From Acanthacorydalis orientalis (Eukaryota > Arthropoda > Insecta > Megaloptera > Corydalidae): a stretch of DNA of 64,000 bases. This document shows, in pieces, positions 43,145 through 56,048 of the stretch (positions are counted from its first letter, which is position 1; the number at the start of each line of letters is the position of its first letter). Where the stretch lies: assembly GCA_034766995.1 (NCBI GenBank), contig CM068317.1, positions 12,462,755 through 12,526,754 of the forward strand. Direction: 5' to 3'. A model generated the notes under the pieces. The model did not search any database, had not been told where the DNA came from, and saw only the letters and a list, made by a program, of their open reading frames with translations. Made by a program: the position numbers and the translations under genes.

Positions 43145-43862
43145 TCAAAGTCTTCCTAATGGAATTATAAATGAAATCCTTTCACCAAATTCTCCCCAAG
43201 ATGCACGATACAATTGAAATATAACCACCCATGAAATAAAAACGGACAACCAAATTAAAGTTCCAATACCAGATAATATCACATCTGTAAATAGAAGATT
43301 CAAGAAGTTATAATTATATATTTGATATAATTTACTTTTTATATACTTTGTATGTGTATATACGTACGTATGTACGTATATATATATATGTAATAAAACT
43401 ATTTTCAGATAACAGGTAATATATAATTGTTATTAATTTTTACTAACTGATATTAAATATTATTCAAAAATTAATTTAAAAACCTACATATCTCAAATCA
43501 TATTTATAAATTAACTGGCAAGAAGTATTTCTAAAAAGTTAACATTTATTTACATAAATAAAAATGTTCATTTAAGGTTAGTTATTTATTATGTATTGGA
43601 AATGAGGATTAATTGAAAAGTAATATATAAGTCCTTACATTTCTTAATTTCTTTTTGTTCTTCATATTCTGGTTTTCGAAACGCTTCAGAAAAAAACCAA
43701 ATTGTGTTTACTGCCCACATAAATGGTAAAAAGGCGAGACCAACTATAAAAAAAATGCTCGTTTATAAGAAAAAAAAGGCTAAATAATATTATTTACTTA
43801 CTTTTATAGTACATTTTACATAAATTCAATTTTTCTTCGTGTGACATTCTTTCAAGATCCAT
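43145..43862 (-). CDS. pen-2: Gamma-secretase subunit PEN-2 (presenilin enhancer 2), complete, 3 exons
   Basis: PEN-2 is the smallest subunit of gamma-secretase, the membrane protease that cleaves Notch and APP. It is needed for presenilin endoproteolysis and activity (family knowledge). Exons on the minus strand are 43862-43802, 43743-43639 and 43284-43145, giving 101 codons, the same length as human PEN-2. Visible signatures are [20 protein letters not shown] at the N-terminus, [20 protein letters not shown] over the first hydrophobic hairpin, [20 protein letters not shown], and the C-terminal SFIIPLGRL, corresponding to the conserved SFTIPLG end. The start is 867 bp from the ZIP9 start on the other strand. 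No defect was seen. Confidence 0.96.
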
Positions 43863-44155
43863 TTTTTAAGTAAACTTAATTTCTGAAATTAATTGACAAC
43901 TATCCTAATGTCAACTAAAACGTCACTACATGACAATAGTACCATAGAGTTCTATTAGCGTAGATTAAAATTTTTCAAAATAATATAGAGCCAATAATAT
44001 TTTACAATTTAAAAATTTACTTCGATTCTAAGAACACATTAATTTTATTTAATATTTATTTGTATGAAATTATTTACAAAAAATGTTTTTTGCTAAGTAG
44101 AATAATACTGAAAATACTTATTATAAACTTAAATAATTCCAAATTATTTCGATAC

Positions 44156-44249
<94 letters not shown>

Positions 44250-44728
44250 ATACGTTTAGTGGTATTAAGAATAATGTAGATATTAAAAATTATTCAAAAA
44301 ACAATATGAAGAATACAAAAATTCAAATGTATAAAGAAAAGTATGCTTTGCTATTCTTTATGACCATGTGAACATATTTGTTGTAATAAATTTTATTCAA
44401 AAGTTTTCAAATAAGTTTATCATTACAATAAAAGAAATATATTTCCATGCGATCTAATATATATTTAATGTTTCTTTCTGCAATAGAGATAAGTGAATGT
44501 GTTGACGCCTATGCATATTTAAGAAATCATTTCCTACTTGTCACGTGACAGCGTACATTGACAACTTGACAGTAAAAGTAAACCACACACTTTGTATACA
44601 ATATGTATGTAAATCTTGCACAATATTTTTATAAACAATAATGCAATATAATTGCTATTCAGATAAGTCAGCAATATTTTGATCATATCAGTAAATATAT
44701 TTTAATTTAGTAAATTCAACCTGTCAAC
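43863..44728. promoter_or_regulatory. Divergent intergenic region between PEN-2 and ZIP9
   Basis: Both start codons face outward from this 866-bp gap, so it should hold both promoters. It contains a long interrupted TA tract at about 44159-44245. No specific core motif was assigned. Confidence 0.5.
44159..44245. repeat. (TA)n microsatellite between PEN-2 and ZIP9
   Basis: Two TA blocks separated by a single TG variant. Confidence 0.95.
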
Positions 44729-45943
44729 ATGGAAGAAACGTTTATGTTAATTTTATTAGTTTTGGTTATGTTAATAGGTAGTTTTTTCGTCGGTTCTTTT
44801 CCCTTGATAATAAATTTTTCAGAAGTAAGTATTTTTTCATGTGCTGTTTCTATAGCTGAATTGAATTTATAATACAAATAAAATACTTTTCAGGATAAAT
44901 TAAAGAAGGTTACTGTATTTGGTGCAGGCTTATTAGTGGGGACTGCTTTAGCTGTAATTATACCAGAAGGTATAAGAGCATTAAATAGCAATCATGTTGA
45001 CAAACCAGCTATCTTGCAACCATCAGATTCAGCTCATTCAGATGTACATACCGTGAAATTACAATCATATGATAATACACATTCTGTGATAGGCATTTCA
45101 TTAGTGTTGGGTTTTGTATTTATGCTTCTCGTTGACCAAATATCAGCAAGTAGAAATCAAGCTACTAATCCAGCTGAAAGAAATATCACAGCTACTATTG
45201 GATTAGTCGTTCATGCAGCTGGTAAAAAAAAATGGCTTAGTTGAATAGGCATTTATTTATTTATTTATTTATTTTAGCTGATGGAGTAGCATTAGGTGCT
45301 GCTGCTACTACAAGTCATGCTGATGTTGAAATTATTGTCTTTTTAGCAATTATGTTACATAAAGCTCCAGCAGCTTTTGGTCTTGTTACATTCCTGTTGC
45401 ATGAAGGCATTGACAGGTGAGTAAACATATTAATTATTTTTTTTATCAGTTTTGTAATTAGTTTAAAGATTATATATTAACTTATTCATATATTAATTTA
45501 TTAATAAATTTATACTGTAATTACTGCATTACAGACAAAGAATAAGGAAACATTTGTTAATATTTTCTTTGTCCGCTCCTGTTTTGACTTTAGTAACTTA
45601 CTTTGGGATCGGACAAGAAGGAAAAGAAACACTGAGCTCTGTAAATGCTACAGGTATTTATATTAAATGTATTTTATATGTAAAAAAATAATCAGATAAT
45701 ATAATGATACAATATTTTTTAGGGATCGCAATGCTATTTTCAGCAGGTACATTTTTGTATGTAGCTACAGTTCACGTTTTACCTGAACTTACACAGAATG
45801 TACATGGAACGCACAGTCATTTACCAACTGTCGATATATCAACGAATTCAAAAGGGTTTAGTGGTATTAATCATGCAGAACTTTTAATTTTAATTGTTGG
45901 TGTCATGACACCATTATTATTAACTATGAGTCATCATCATTAA
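44729..45943 (+). CDS. SLC39A9: Zinc transporter ZIP9 (SLC39A9), complete, 5 exons
   Basis: ZIP9 is a ZIP-family zinc importer of the Golgi, or plasma membrane in some cells, that releases zinc to the cytosol (family knowledge). Exons are 44729-44824, 44894-45221, 45278-45416, 45535-45653 and 45723-45943, joining in phase to 300 codons (human 307). Signatures are [38 protein letters not shown] (a HxxxD metal-binding region), [20 protein letters not shown] (the HKxPxxxG motif), [40 protein letters not shown], and a His-rich end SHHH. The loop [13 protein letters not shown] is also His-rich. Multiple membrane segments are evident. No frameshift was seen. Confidence 0.96.
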
Positions 45944-45997
45944 AATGTGTTTTAGTTAATGTATTGTTTTTATGAATACATATATTCGTTTATACAT

Positions 45998-46046
45998 ACA
46001 TATACATGCATATATACATATATATATACATGCATATATACATATA

Positions 46047-46099
<53 letters not shown>
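45998..46099. repeat. (TA)n / TACATGCA compound microsatellite
   Basis: TACATGCATATA-type units merge into a pure TA tract. Confidence 0.9.
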
Positions 46100-46101
<2 letters not shown>

Positions 46102-46770
46102 AAATTTTAATGTGATGTCGAATAATGAATGTTTATAACTTTTTTTTTGTATATGTGCATACTCATATACCATTATGAAAAATAGATTTTTGTATTTTTA
46201 TGATTAAGATACAAATATTTTTTATCATTTGTATGTTATATAATATTTTCCTATACATGCAGTTGTTTGATTCGTGAAGTACAAAATTATTTTATTTTAG
46301 TATTTTGATTTTATTGTTTATTATTTCACAAGTAAAAAAGTTGTTAGTATTTGTAAAACTATTTTCTCATTAGTTAGAAATTACACATTATTATTGAAAT
46401 GATAGTAATGAAATTAGGAATGTTTTTAACTATACCATGACTTAAGAAAGTTAGTTTAAAATATTTTTTTAAATTGTATGTTTGTATCGACATACGATTG
46501 ACATTTGTACTATTTCTAGTTTTTATTCAAAGGTTATGGCTTTGATTTCCATATACTAATAATTTAGTAAATTATTGTATTAGATGATTTTTTATTTGAT
46601 TATAAAGAGAAATGAATGATTTATGTTTCTTAAACAATTGCATGACTGTTCGAGTTTATATATTTGGCAAGGTGATAGATTTTCATTTCTGGATTTTATG
46701 TATAAAAATATTATTTTTATCTTAAATGATGTAAAAATATATATAATTGATTATGTTCATTGTATATTAT

Positions 46771-46908
<138 letters not shown>

Positions 46909-47099
46909 GTATATATACACACATATATTCATATATATTTATTATATATCAAAACCTTGGAATGTAGGTATTATTTAATATCTGGCAAAAGTTTTATAAA
47001 ATGAAAGAGTTAATTTTTTTTAGTTTTTCTGTAAATTAATTTTTTCATGATCAATGTTTGAATTCAAAAAATGTATTGTCAAGATTCTTCCACAGATAT

Positions 47100-47178
47100 T
47101 CATATATATATATATATATATTTATATATATGTATATACACACACACACACACACATACATATACATATATGTATGTG

Positions 47179-47258
<80 letters not shown>
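47100..47258. repeat. Compound (TA)n-(CA)n-(TA)n microsatellite
   Basis: A TA block, then a CA block around 47139-47155, then mixed TG/TA, then a long pure TA block. Confidence 0.95.
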
Positions 47259-47260
<2 letters not shown>

Positions 47261-48210
47261 ATTTATGTATACATAGCAGTGATATGTTTTTTTAAATGTA
47301 TGTTTAATATATGATTATTATGTGAATGTGAATATTTGTATAAATGATTGTATTTAAAAAAAGTTTGATGTGATTAACTCTACAAAAATTTTAATGATTA
47401 AAAAATTTTCTATCTATTTAAAAAATAATTAAAAAGATTAATGTTTTTTATATACAAATCATAAAATTATTTCATAAAAGCAGATTTTTCCAAGTAGTTT
47501 AAATAATATATGTAGCGCTATATGTGATAAAAATTGTAACTAAAATGACTGTTATAAAGTTTGTTATTTTTTTGTGATACAATAATTTGATTTAATTTAT
47601 ATTATTATGTAATTATGTGTTCCTTATTTATATATGCATACAAAATAGTGTGTTGGTAAATTTCTTTTTGATATATTAATTTCATAAATATGTATGTACA
47701 ATTTCAAGAATATTGTTACTTTAGTGCTTGTTTTATAACTACTTGGAATATTCTGTTTGAATAAACAAATTAGGTAAGTTTTCGAATTTATTTTATTACT
47801 GATATACATTTGTTTGTAAATATGAGTAATGATAATTAAATATAAGTAATCGGTGTTAGTTAACATTCTTATAATTTTCTAGTAACAAACAGCTCTCTGT
47901 ATAGAATTAGAGAACTTGTATGAAGGGTGGTCATTAAAAAAATCGACAAAAGTTTACTGCTTTTGAATGGTTTAGGATGAAATAAAAAAAGAAAATTTAG
48001 AATATAACCTTTCAAATAGTGAATTTATTTTTCAATAGAATCACCATGATTGTTGATTTATTTCTGTCAAAATATAACATTTTGTTTCTTTTTTTCGTAG
48101 TTTTCTGTTTTTGTTTCATCTTAATATTTAAAACCATTGAAAAATTATGGACTCCTGAGCAAAACTTCAGCCACCCTTATAATTTAGCCGTTTATACATC
48201 CATCCATGTA

Positions 48211-48232
48211 TATAAATATATATATATATATT

Positions 48233-48263
<31 letters not shown>

Positions 48264-48320
48264 ATATATATATAAATATATATTTATATATATATATACA
48301 CGTGTGTATATATATGTATA
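48211..48320. repeat. Interrupted (TA)n / TTTATA microsatellite
   Basis: TA tracts broken by regular TTTATA units and ending in CGTGTG/TACA variants. Confidence 0.85.
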
Positions 48321-49261
48321 TACATACATACATACACGGTTATCAAACGCCACAAAAAGCGTAAATAATAAATTGTTATTCCTATTATTTAAATATTCAT
48401 AATTGAATATATTCCTGGGAGTATTAATATTTTCTATATATTTAGTAATTTATATAAAATATAGTTCCATGAAACGAGTGTAAGAAGACTGACTGTACTG
48501 ACTACTTTGTGAAAGTATATTATAAATATATCATAAAGCTTACATTTTTGTAGATAAATATATATATTTAATCAGTGGGATTTTTCTTTGGTATTTTTTA
48601 AGTTTCAATTTGTATTGTGATGTTTACTACATATAATATCTATTTTTCTGTGAACATTGTAGTTAACATTGTAAATGGTTATTTATGAAATGTAGTTTAT
48701 ATTTAAGGCATATTTAAGTGGTGAAAATTACTGATAAAATATGGTAACATGACGTGTATAAAATAATTTTACAGGATATACGAATATATTATTTCAAAGC
48801 AATATCTGTATTTTTATACATTTTGTGGAAACATTATTGAACTTTGTGATTCGAGTACATTAGTATATTTATATGAAAATCTATTATTAGTTGGTAAATT
48901 TCACTACATTGATTTGTCTTAACATTATTTTTTATAATTTTATATTTCATCTGTCAATATTATTTCTGGTTAATAAACACATTGTATGATTATTTTGTAG
49001 TAATCCCTGTTCTAGAGCATTTGTTTTTTTTTCTTAAAAAAAAATGGTACACTTGAAAAGTATTTGTATTATCAAAGTATTCAATTTATATTTTATAGTG
49101 ATCGTATCGATTTGTAATTGATAAAGTAATACATACTTTTTATATTTTTATCTATTAATATTATATTACCGTTGTATAGTTCTTTTTTTAATATACATTA
49201 AATTTATTATTTATTCTTCAAGTCCATTAATAAAAAGCACAAAAATGCGTGTTTTTCTTGT

Positions 49262-49552
49262 CTCAAACACAGGCCCGTAGTCAAATTGCCATTTATGAGG
49301 GGAAAAACACCTTTTGAGGAGGAAAACTTTTTATGTCAAAATTGTTGGAGTTTACGGTGGAAACGTGTTCATAACAACGATTTTTTTCGCGCGTAGAAAC
49401 GTTTTGAATCATTAAGTAAACCCATTAGGAAGATTTTCCCAATGATTCTTCATGATTTTCAAACCTCCAAAAATCGCAGATTTTGTTAGGGGGGCAAACG
49501 GAGCAATCAGGGGGCGATGCCCCCTATCCCTGACTTCGGGCCTGCTCAAACA
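49262..49552. mobile_element. Non-autonomous hAT-type MITE with perfect 8-bp target site duplication
   Basis: The element 49270-49544 (275 bp) has terminal inverted repeats CAGGCCCGTAGTCA and, inverted from the right end, CAGGCCCGAAGTCA. It is flanked on both sides by the identical octamer CTCAAACA (49262-49269 and 49545-49552). An 8-bp duplication with CAG-type ends is characteristic of hAT elements. No coding capacity was seen. The GC-rich interior, including GGGGGC/GCCCCC, contrasts with the surrounding AT-rich DNA. The exact duplication suggests a relatively recent insertion. Confidence 0.88.
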
Positions 49553-49711
49553 ACTTCTCAATAATATGTTTTAAGATATTTTGTATTACTTTATTTTGCG
49601 TATTCATTTTTATCTATTTAATCTCTGTTCATATATTTTGATTTATATTTGCATTACTTTTTTAAGTATGTATTTGACTTTGTCAGTCCCCAAATGAATT
49701 AAATTATAAAA

Positions 49712-51590
49712 TATTAAATATAAATAGTTTAAAAATAACAGGTTGCACAGAAAAAATAATGAACAATATATCTGAAGAGAGCATAAGAAAACATCAAATA
49801 CGTTGAAAATTCGATATATAGCAATTATCTCTATACAAAATAATAAAGAACCCTACTTTCTTATACTGCGAGCCATACTTAAAATTTAATATAGAGTGGA
49901 ACTCCGTTTATCCGGTTCAAACGGGTCTGGGCCCGATCTGGATGATCGAAAATCTGGATAATACGAAAAATTCGTCAACGACACAGATAACACTTTATAT
50001 ACATTTGGGTTTATATACTGTTGGGTGAGATGGGGCATTGTCAACTAACAGTATCGCTTTCAATAGAAAACCTTTTTTTAAGTGACTTTGTAGACTGCAC
50101 GAAATTGTGAAAAAAACATTCCTTAAAAATCGCACTATCCATCGAAACACTTTTCAGTGACTTGTAAACAATTGGCAAAGAAGAAATGTTTGTATATTTT
50201 AAAGCAGGTGGCTTAACAGATTTTCCAACCAATATAAGGGGTAATTAATTTTTCTCTGAAGCATTACTGTAAGCAAGCAATGTCATTCTCTCCTTGCTTT
50301 TTTTTTGTAACCTCTAGCCGAATCTTCTGATTTCAAAGCTAAGGTCTTTCCTGATAGTATTTTGTAAGGAAGACCATTTTCATCGACATTTTAAATTTGA
50401 TCTGACTTTAGCTTTTCAGATTCAGTTATTTTCTAAAGTTCCTTTTGAAAATGTTCACTACATGTAGTATCACCGGAATGGTTCTCATCAGACACTACGT
50501 TGATGTACACTATGACGAGTTTTCCACCAGTTTAACCAACCTAGGCAATAGCATTCGTTTCTTAAATCAATGTAAGTTTTATACAGCTTAAAAACAACGC
50601 AACGTTTCTTTACATATTTATTCAATAGAAAAGTAGCAATTTTTATAATTGGAAATCTTAAAATATTAGTAAAGATTCAACAAGATATTAAGTAAACCTA
50701 AAGAATACTGCCACGGAATTCATAACAATGAACATGTTGTCACGATTCATTGAAAACAAGTATATTTTTGCAAGCTGCAATGTTACACTCAGCCAGAATG
50801 TACTTAAGAGTTCTTTGATTTGTTCGCGTTTATAGGTTTTTCGTATCTCTATCTTTCATACTTCTCAGATAGGGATTATGTTTTATAATCCGGAGTAATG
50901 GGATCCGGAAAACGGGGTTCCACTGTACCACTAAAATATATCAGAACCATAGCCCAAATGAGTCATGCAAGATGCGAAATTTACTACAATAGCAATAAAG
51001 GAATTACCCAAAAAATATGTGAAATGGTCAAGTACCTAATGTGTAGTTTAAATGTGAACGAAACAATTCAACACCATTAAGTGTGTTTCCACAATGCGAG
51101 CCATATAGGAACACTTTCATACAAGTTAACCAGTTTCCAAACATAATGTTCATAAAGACCAATAGTGAAGCAAATAATATATTTTATTATATAATTTCAG
51201 CCTTGAAACTTCGGTCTATAAAACTATATAATATTCTCTCTAAAACTACTATATATTATTGTATTATTTTTAATATTATTTCATTATATAAACTAACCAG
51301 TAGTACTATTTTAATTGTATATCTGTAAGTACTATAAGAAAATAAGCACATGTAAAGTAATACCAACCACCTTTGTAATAGGTCATCGTGTACCTTGATT
51401 GCAAATAAATTCATTCCTTTATAAATAGTTTAAAAACAATTTTTCAAATAAGTATTAAAAAAACATGAATTATAACACATTTTTATTATGAAAAATATAA
51501 ATAAATCGTGAATTCTGGATTTGTTAAGTACTTCATTAATTTAATGCGATCGCTTTTAAGTACTATACTTGGTTCACTGCATTTTTTGTA
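49712..51590 (+). mobile_element. LINE-like repeat copy A (3' region), split by a pogo element
   Basis: Apart from the inserted element at 49894-50925, this stretch aligns by eye over more than 700 bp with 62270-63560. It has decayed coding potential: ISEES..., YIRTIAQMSHARCEIYYNSN, then LMCSLNVNETIQH and FPQCEPYRNTFIQVNQFPN. The CxxC...ETIQH...C-Y pattern resembles the zinc-finger-like end of non-LTR reverse transcriptases. The non-LTR assignment is inference; the repeat relationship is seen directly. Confidence 0.65.
49894..50925 (-). mobile_element. pogo/Tigger-like DNA transposon remnant
   Basis: The ends are GAGTGGAACTCCGTTTATCCGG and, inverted, CAGTGGAACCCCGTTTTCCGG, flanked by TA on both sides. 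These are typical pogo/Tigger termini. The minus strand encodes a decayed DDE transposase: DENGLPYKILSGKTLALKSE, SKERMTLLAYSNASEKN, VGKSVKPPALKYTNI, PIVYKSLKSVSMDSAIFKEC, and near 50041 a relic of the catalytic DNAPSHP motif. The element is about 1.03 kb, shorter than a full autonomous one, so it is internally deleted as well as mutated. Confidence 0.88.
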
Positions 51591-51690
51591 CGATTTTATT
51601 TAAAAATTAGTATATGACTTGCTAAAATTGTCAGAAAAATAGAACGAATCTTAATAAATTAAATTTGAAACCTATGAGCTGATAAAGCAA

Positions 51691-51742
51691 ACATTTCTCG
51701 TCACCATGGACTTTGTCCTGCGGACAAAGTGACGAGAAATGT
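51691..51742. repeat. Bipartite hairpin (13-bp outer and 8-bp inner stem)
   Basis: ACATTTCTCGTCA at 51691-51703 is the exact complement of 51730-51742. Inside, CTTTGTCC at 51711-51718 pairs with GGACAAAG at 51722-51729 around a 3-nt loop TGC. A 7-nt bulge CCATGGA, itself palindromic apart from its last base, lies on the left side only. It may be a transposon-end structure; the family is not recognised. Confidence 0.8.
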
Positions 51743-52508
51743 GGGTTTTTATTATATAGAAGACTAGTTTACATCAGGGAAATCATATTCACAATAAGTT
51801 GTGATTAGAGTGTAGCATGTGTTTTAAAACACTTGTATGTCTCAAAGGTACAATTAATGCTTGATAAGGTAAATTGAATCATGGATAAAATCAGTCAAAT
51901 ACAATATCTTACTAACCATTTGGTATTTAATCGAATTAATAATAATAAACAATCGACGTGATGGTTGTTTAAATTTCGACCTGATTCCTTTTATGTGTTA
52001 CTAATTAGGTATTTAAGAAACATATTTACAATAAATCTATTATAAATGAGAAGAAAGTCTTAAATTCGCGTAAAAACAGTTCATTTGAAAAAATAAAGTG
52101 CACTGATTTGACAAAAAATTAAATAATATCTCCATGTACTTCATTTATTCTTTTTTTATATACTTTGACAATATTTTAAAAAGTATCTGCAATTTTTAAA
52201 TTCCGTGCATTAAATTAATATAAAAAAAATATTTAACTCTGTATTATAAGTACGAATAAAACTAATTTCAGTATTATGTACTTTATGTAAAAAAGGAGTG
52301 ATTATGAAAGATTATTTATATTAAATGTATATAACTGATGTGCTAGAAATAAGATAAATTCTTTTTTAGTACTCGATCACAAACGGTTGACGGTATCTAT
52401 CAACCAGATCTCTCATGTATAATATACGAATCAGTTCATCAAAGCTTTGTCGTTTAATACACTTTTAATTATTTTTTTATCATTTAAAGCATTTGTAGTT
52501 AATTCTTC

Positions 52509-52566
<58 letters not shown>

Positions 52567-53340
52567 TAATTTTTTTCTTGGTTTTGTAAATAATATTTAT
52601 AATCGATAGCACTCACAACCATTATGTTTTAACAATTAAAATGGTATTAATAATACTTTGAGTTAAAAGTAAGAAAATAATGTTGAATTTTCCGTTTGAA
52701 ATTTCACTTTGAAGGATCAGTGCGTTATTAAAAAGTAATAATATAAAATTTATATCTATGAAATATATATAGGAAAATAATATTTTCAGTTGATATAATT
52801 AATAAAATTTTTGATTTTTTTTTACATGAAATGAATCATAGATACTGTTTGATTTATACCGATGAAAAATTTAATCTAAAAATTTTTGTAGTTAAAATTT
52901 TTTTTTTGAAATTTATGTAACAGAACTTTATAATTTTAAATTAAGAGTATTGATTAAAGCTGTTTCCGAAAAGTAAGACGCAAGAATTTTTATATATTAT
53001 ATGATCTGTGTCAATTTGCATTTTCTACTACATGTCAGTTTACATTTTTTTTAAATAAATTGAATGAATGGAAAATTTTATAAATTTTTTAATGATCATT
53101 CAAAATTTTTCCTGTTGAAATGTTCTCAAATTACCAACAGCCATGGATTTCTGCCCAAAGGCGGCACCTAGTGTAAATGCGGTTCTCTTAGCACGTTAAA
53201 ATTCACAAAATCTGTTTGGAGGTGGCTAACAAGCGTGCTATAATATTCTTGGAGTGATAAAGGTCAACATATTTTTTTATCATGTTTTAGATTTTTTCCA
53301 AAAGAAGTTTTCTAGTTTCGAGTCGAAACACAGATCTTGA
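51743..53340. other. Gene-free AT-rich stretch
   Basis: No coding frame was recognised. A TA tract with a TG tail lies at about 52509-52564. A sequence near 52963 (TGTTTCCGAAAAGTAAGACG) could be a mariner end belonging to the element that follows, but this is uncertain. Confidence 0.4.
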
Positions 53341-53349
53341 ACATTTTCT

Positions 53350-53930
53350 ATTTCACTTTCTCCAGCGATTTTCTTCTTCACTAACTATACATTTTTCTGA
53401 ACCTTGACGCTTGATAATAATAGCATCTTCATCGAAATACGGATAAAAAAAGATCATTAATTGAGCATTTTTGATAAGAAAAAATTATGGTTTCCGGAAA
53501 GAGTAAAATTTTCATTTGTGAAAGTGAATTTAACCAAATTTTTTATTTCTTCAATATTTTTACTGTTGAAACGTTGACGTAAAATAAAAAACAAACTAAA
53601 TTAAACGAAATAGTTTCTGGCGAATATGGTAGATGTGCAATCCACATCCAAAGTATTTTATTTCTTGGATTTTTATTCTTGCTACGTAGGAACGATTTTT
53701 GTCATAATGGAACGTGACTCCTCTTTTGTTGTCCAATTTAAGCCGATCATGTTTAAATCAACATTTAATTTTTCGGGTTGATAATATATGTGCTTTGTAA
53801 TCGATTCGTTTGATGGCAACAATTCAAAGTGAACAATCTTTTTAATGTACTACAATTATCGAACATTTGATACACATTTTGAGAATGAAAACTACTTCTA
53901 GTTTGTGTACTTATTGTAATGGTTCGGTCA
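53350..53930 (-). mobile_element. Degenerate mariner transposase fragment (mellifera-type)
   Basis: Read on the minus strand, the fragment shows HFELLPSNESI near 53830, then KRGVTFHYDKNRSYVARIK at about 53690-53740, corresponding to the conserved RGVIFHHDNARPH block, followed by decayed remnants of the final catalytic and LPERW-type regions. Frameshifts and stops are frequent. Both the middle aspartate block and the ends are mutated, so it cannot be active. Element borders were not settled. Confidence 0.65.
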
Positions 53931-56048
53931 AACCAATATCTTCTATGCGTAACTTTATTATAAAGAAACTATTGTATTTTTTCAAATAGATGTGTTAGAC
54001 TGTCTAATACTTCTAATTTATTATATTTTGTATATTTATGAAGTAAAGGCATTCATTCCTGATTAGGTTCCAATTTTTGGTTACAAGTACAAAGTAAAAA
54101 ATCTGATTTAAGGCGATATATTATCAAAACTTGAAATTGTAAAGAGAATAGATTTATGTTTATTATTTCCAGGGAAACTTATTTTTTCAAAATACTTGTA
54201 GGTCCCATATTTTGTGTGATTAGGTGTAAATATGAGCTTGATTGAAAGTTAGTTGGTCTATCAACTTTATAAAAATCAAATAAAGCATTTTTTTTATTAT
54301 CTATCTCCGTCATATACTTTTAATATTAGTTTAAACGTTTTCTAACTTCAATTGATGTGCTAAGTTAATCTATTTTTATATTTTTAAATTGATATAATTC
54401 AAAAAAAAATTTTTTTTGAATTAAATTTAGATTTTCTATTAACTAATTACAAAATTAAAATTCTTACACATTGAACAATGATAAAATCAACGTGAGCGAC
54501 CTGATGATGTATGTGTACAGTCGATAAAAAGCTGTATTTTAAGAGATATTTCCACGAAAGTGAATCGAATTATTGTGAAATCGAATTAAGTTCGTCGCTT
54601 TGTCACTATTCGATATTACAGATATTCATTTAGCTTTGTGTGGCTCGGACGGTTTTAAAGTGTAATTTTTTAAAAATAGACCAAATTTTACAGTTAAATA
54701 TTCTGTTAAATGTGAACTTATTGGGAATATTTTTTTATTTATTTCTATATATTTATTAAAAAGCTTCTGTACCATAATTGATATTAATATTATTTCGAAA
54801 AAATGTGTTTGTCTTTAGTTATTAAATAAAAATATTATAATATATATATATAATTTATTAATTTACTATTTATTAACCTGACACTGGCTACGTAGGACGC
54901 AGAAAATCAAACTTTTCTAATAGGATTTACAGAGAATATTAAATGAAAAAGAAAAGCAATAAATGAAAGAATTTAGAATCAGTATAAAAATTTTAACTGG
55001 TGTTGACGGCCAGCAAGAACGTTAATTCTTCAACAGTAGATTCACTAAAAATTGTGCTTTATGTTCCTTTTTTGAAAAAGTGTAAATGAACCATTCGATG
55101 TCTCATCTACTAAGTTATTCTTTGTACTCGATGTTAAACATGTGAAATATTTTGAAAATAATCAAAGTTTTTGTACACAAACAATCGCGAGAAGCGAAGA
55201 AATATGCGTTTTACATTGATCAGATTGTAGAGTCTTATTTTCTTTCGCATTAATCATTATTTGTAAATGAATTAAGAATTCATAATGTTTTGAGAGAGTA
55301 GACGTCCATTCATTAGGGGTGTATTTTAGTCATTTTTCTTATCTCATTTTAAAAATGCCGGGTTAAATTTTCATTATTATAATTCAAGGCTCAATTTTAC
55401 ATTTTCATATATTTTTGTTCTCTTGTGAAATATAACTATACATTAATAATGTAAAATGAGCTTTTTGGTATTTATTCTTTTAGTGATTCATGACTCATTT
55501 TTTATATAACTTTATTCATAAAAGTCTGGCTCTATTTATTTGGTCAGTTTGTATTTGTGGGCACTACTATAAATTGAAAATATTATTTGAGGTTTTGAAG
55601 TGTTTAAAAATTTAAAGAATTCGCCTGCAACATCGAGAATAAGACAATTTGTCGTTCTTGAAATAACAATACCTCGGTTAAAAAAGTTTTGTTTTGTAAA
55701 AAAGTTTTTGTTTGCTATTCGTGAGTTTTTAGCAATGAATGGTTTTGTGATTCCTCTTTGTTCTCTAAAATGGAAAAAGAGGGTGTGCGTTTGACAACAT
55801 TAAATACATTCAAAAAACGGACTGATTTTTTGAACGCTATCACTAAGCAGGGCTTTTAATAATTGTTTAGTAGCATGAATATTTTATTACAATGACTGTA
55901 TTACTACATACTTAATGTATTTTTTAAAAAAATTAAAACTTTAAAGAAATAAAACTTTAATTAAATAAGTATTTTCTCTAAAAAATGTTTAGAGGTAGAT
56001 TGAGTATTGTATGTGTTGTAATAAAAATAAGTCGAAAATGTATTATAG
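53931..56048. other. Gene-free AT-rich stretch
   Basis: No family was recognised. A 64-codon open frame at 55600-55794 has no resemblance to known proteins and is probably chance or an unrecognised transposon piece. Confidence 0.4.

Noticed and set aside
48019..48402. 127-codon open frame downstream of ZIP9
   Set aside because: It has a hydrophobic start followed by a TA microsatellite translation, no splice context and no family resemblance.
50898..51328. Two short open frames considered as a host gene
   Set aside because: The same sequence recurs in the second repeat copy at 62.4 kb with stops and frameshifts, so it is a decayed repeat, not a host gene.
55600..55794. 64-codon open frame
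   Set aside because: No recognisable motif, no splice or gene context, and a length expected by chance.
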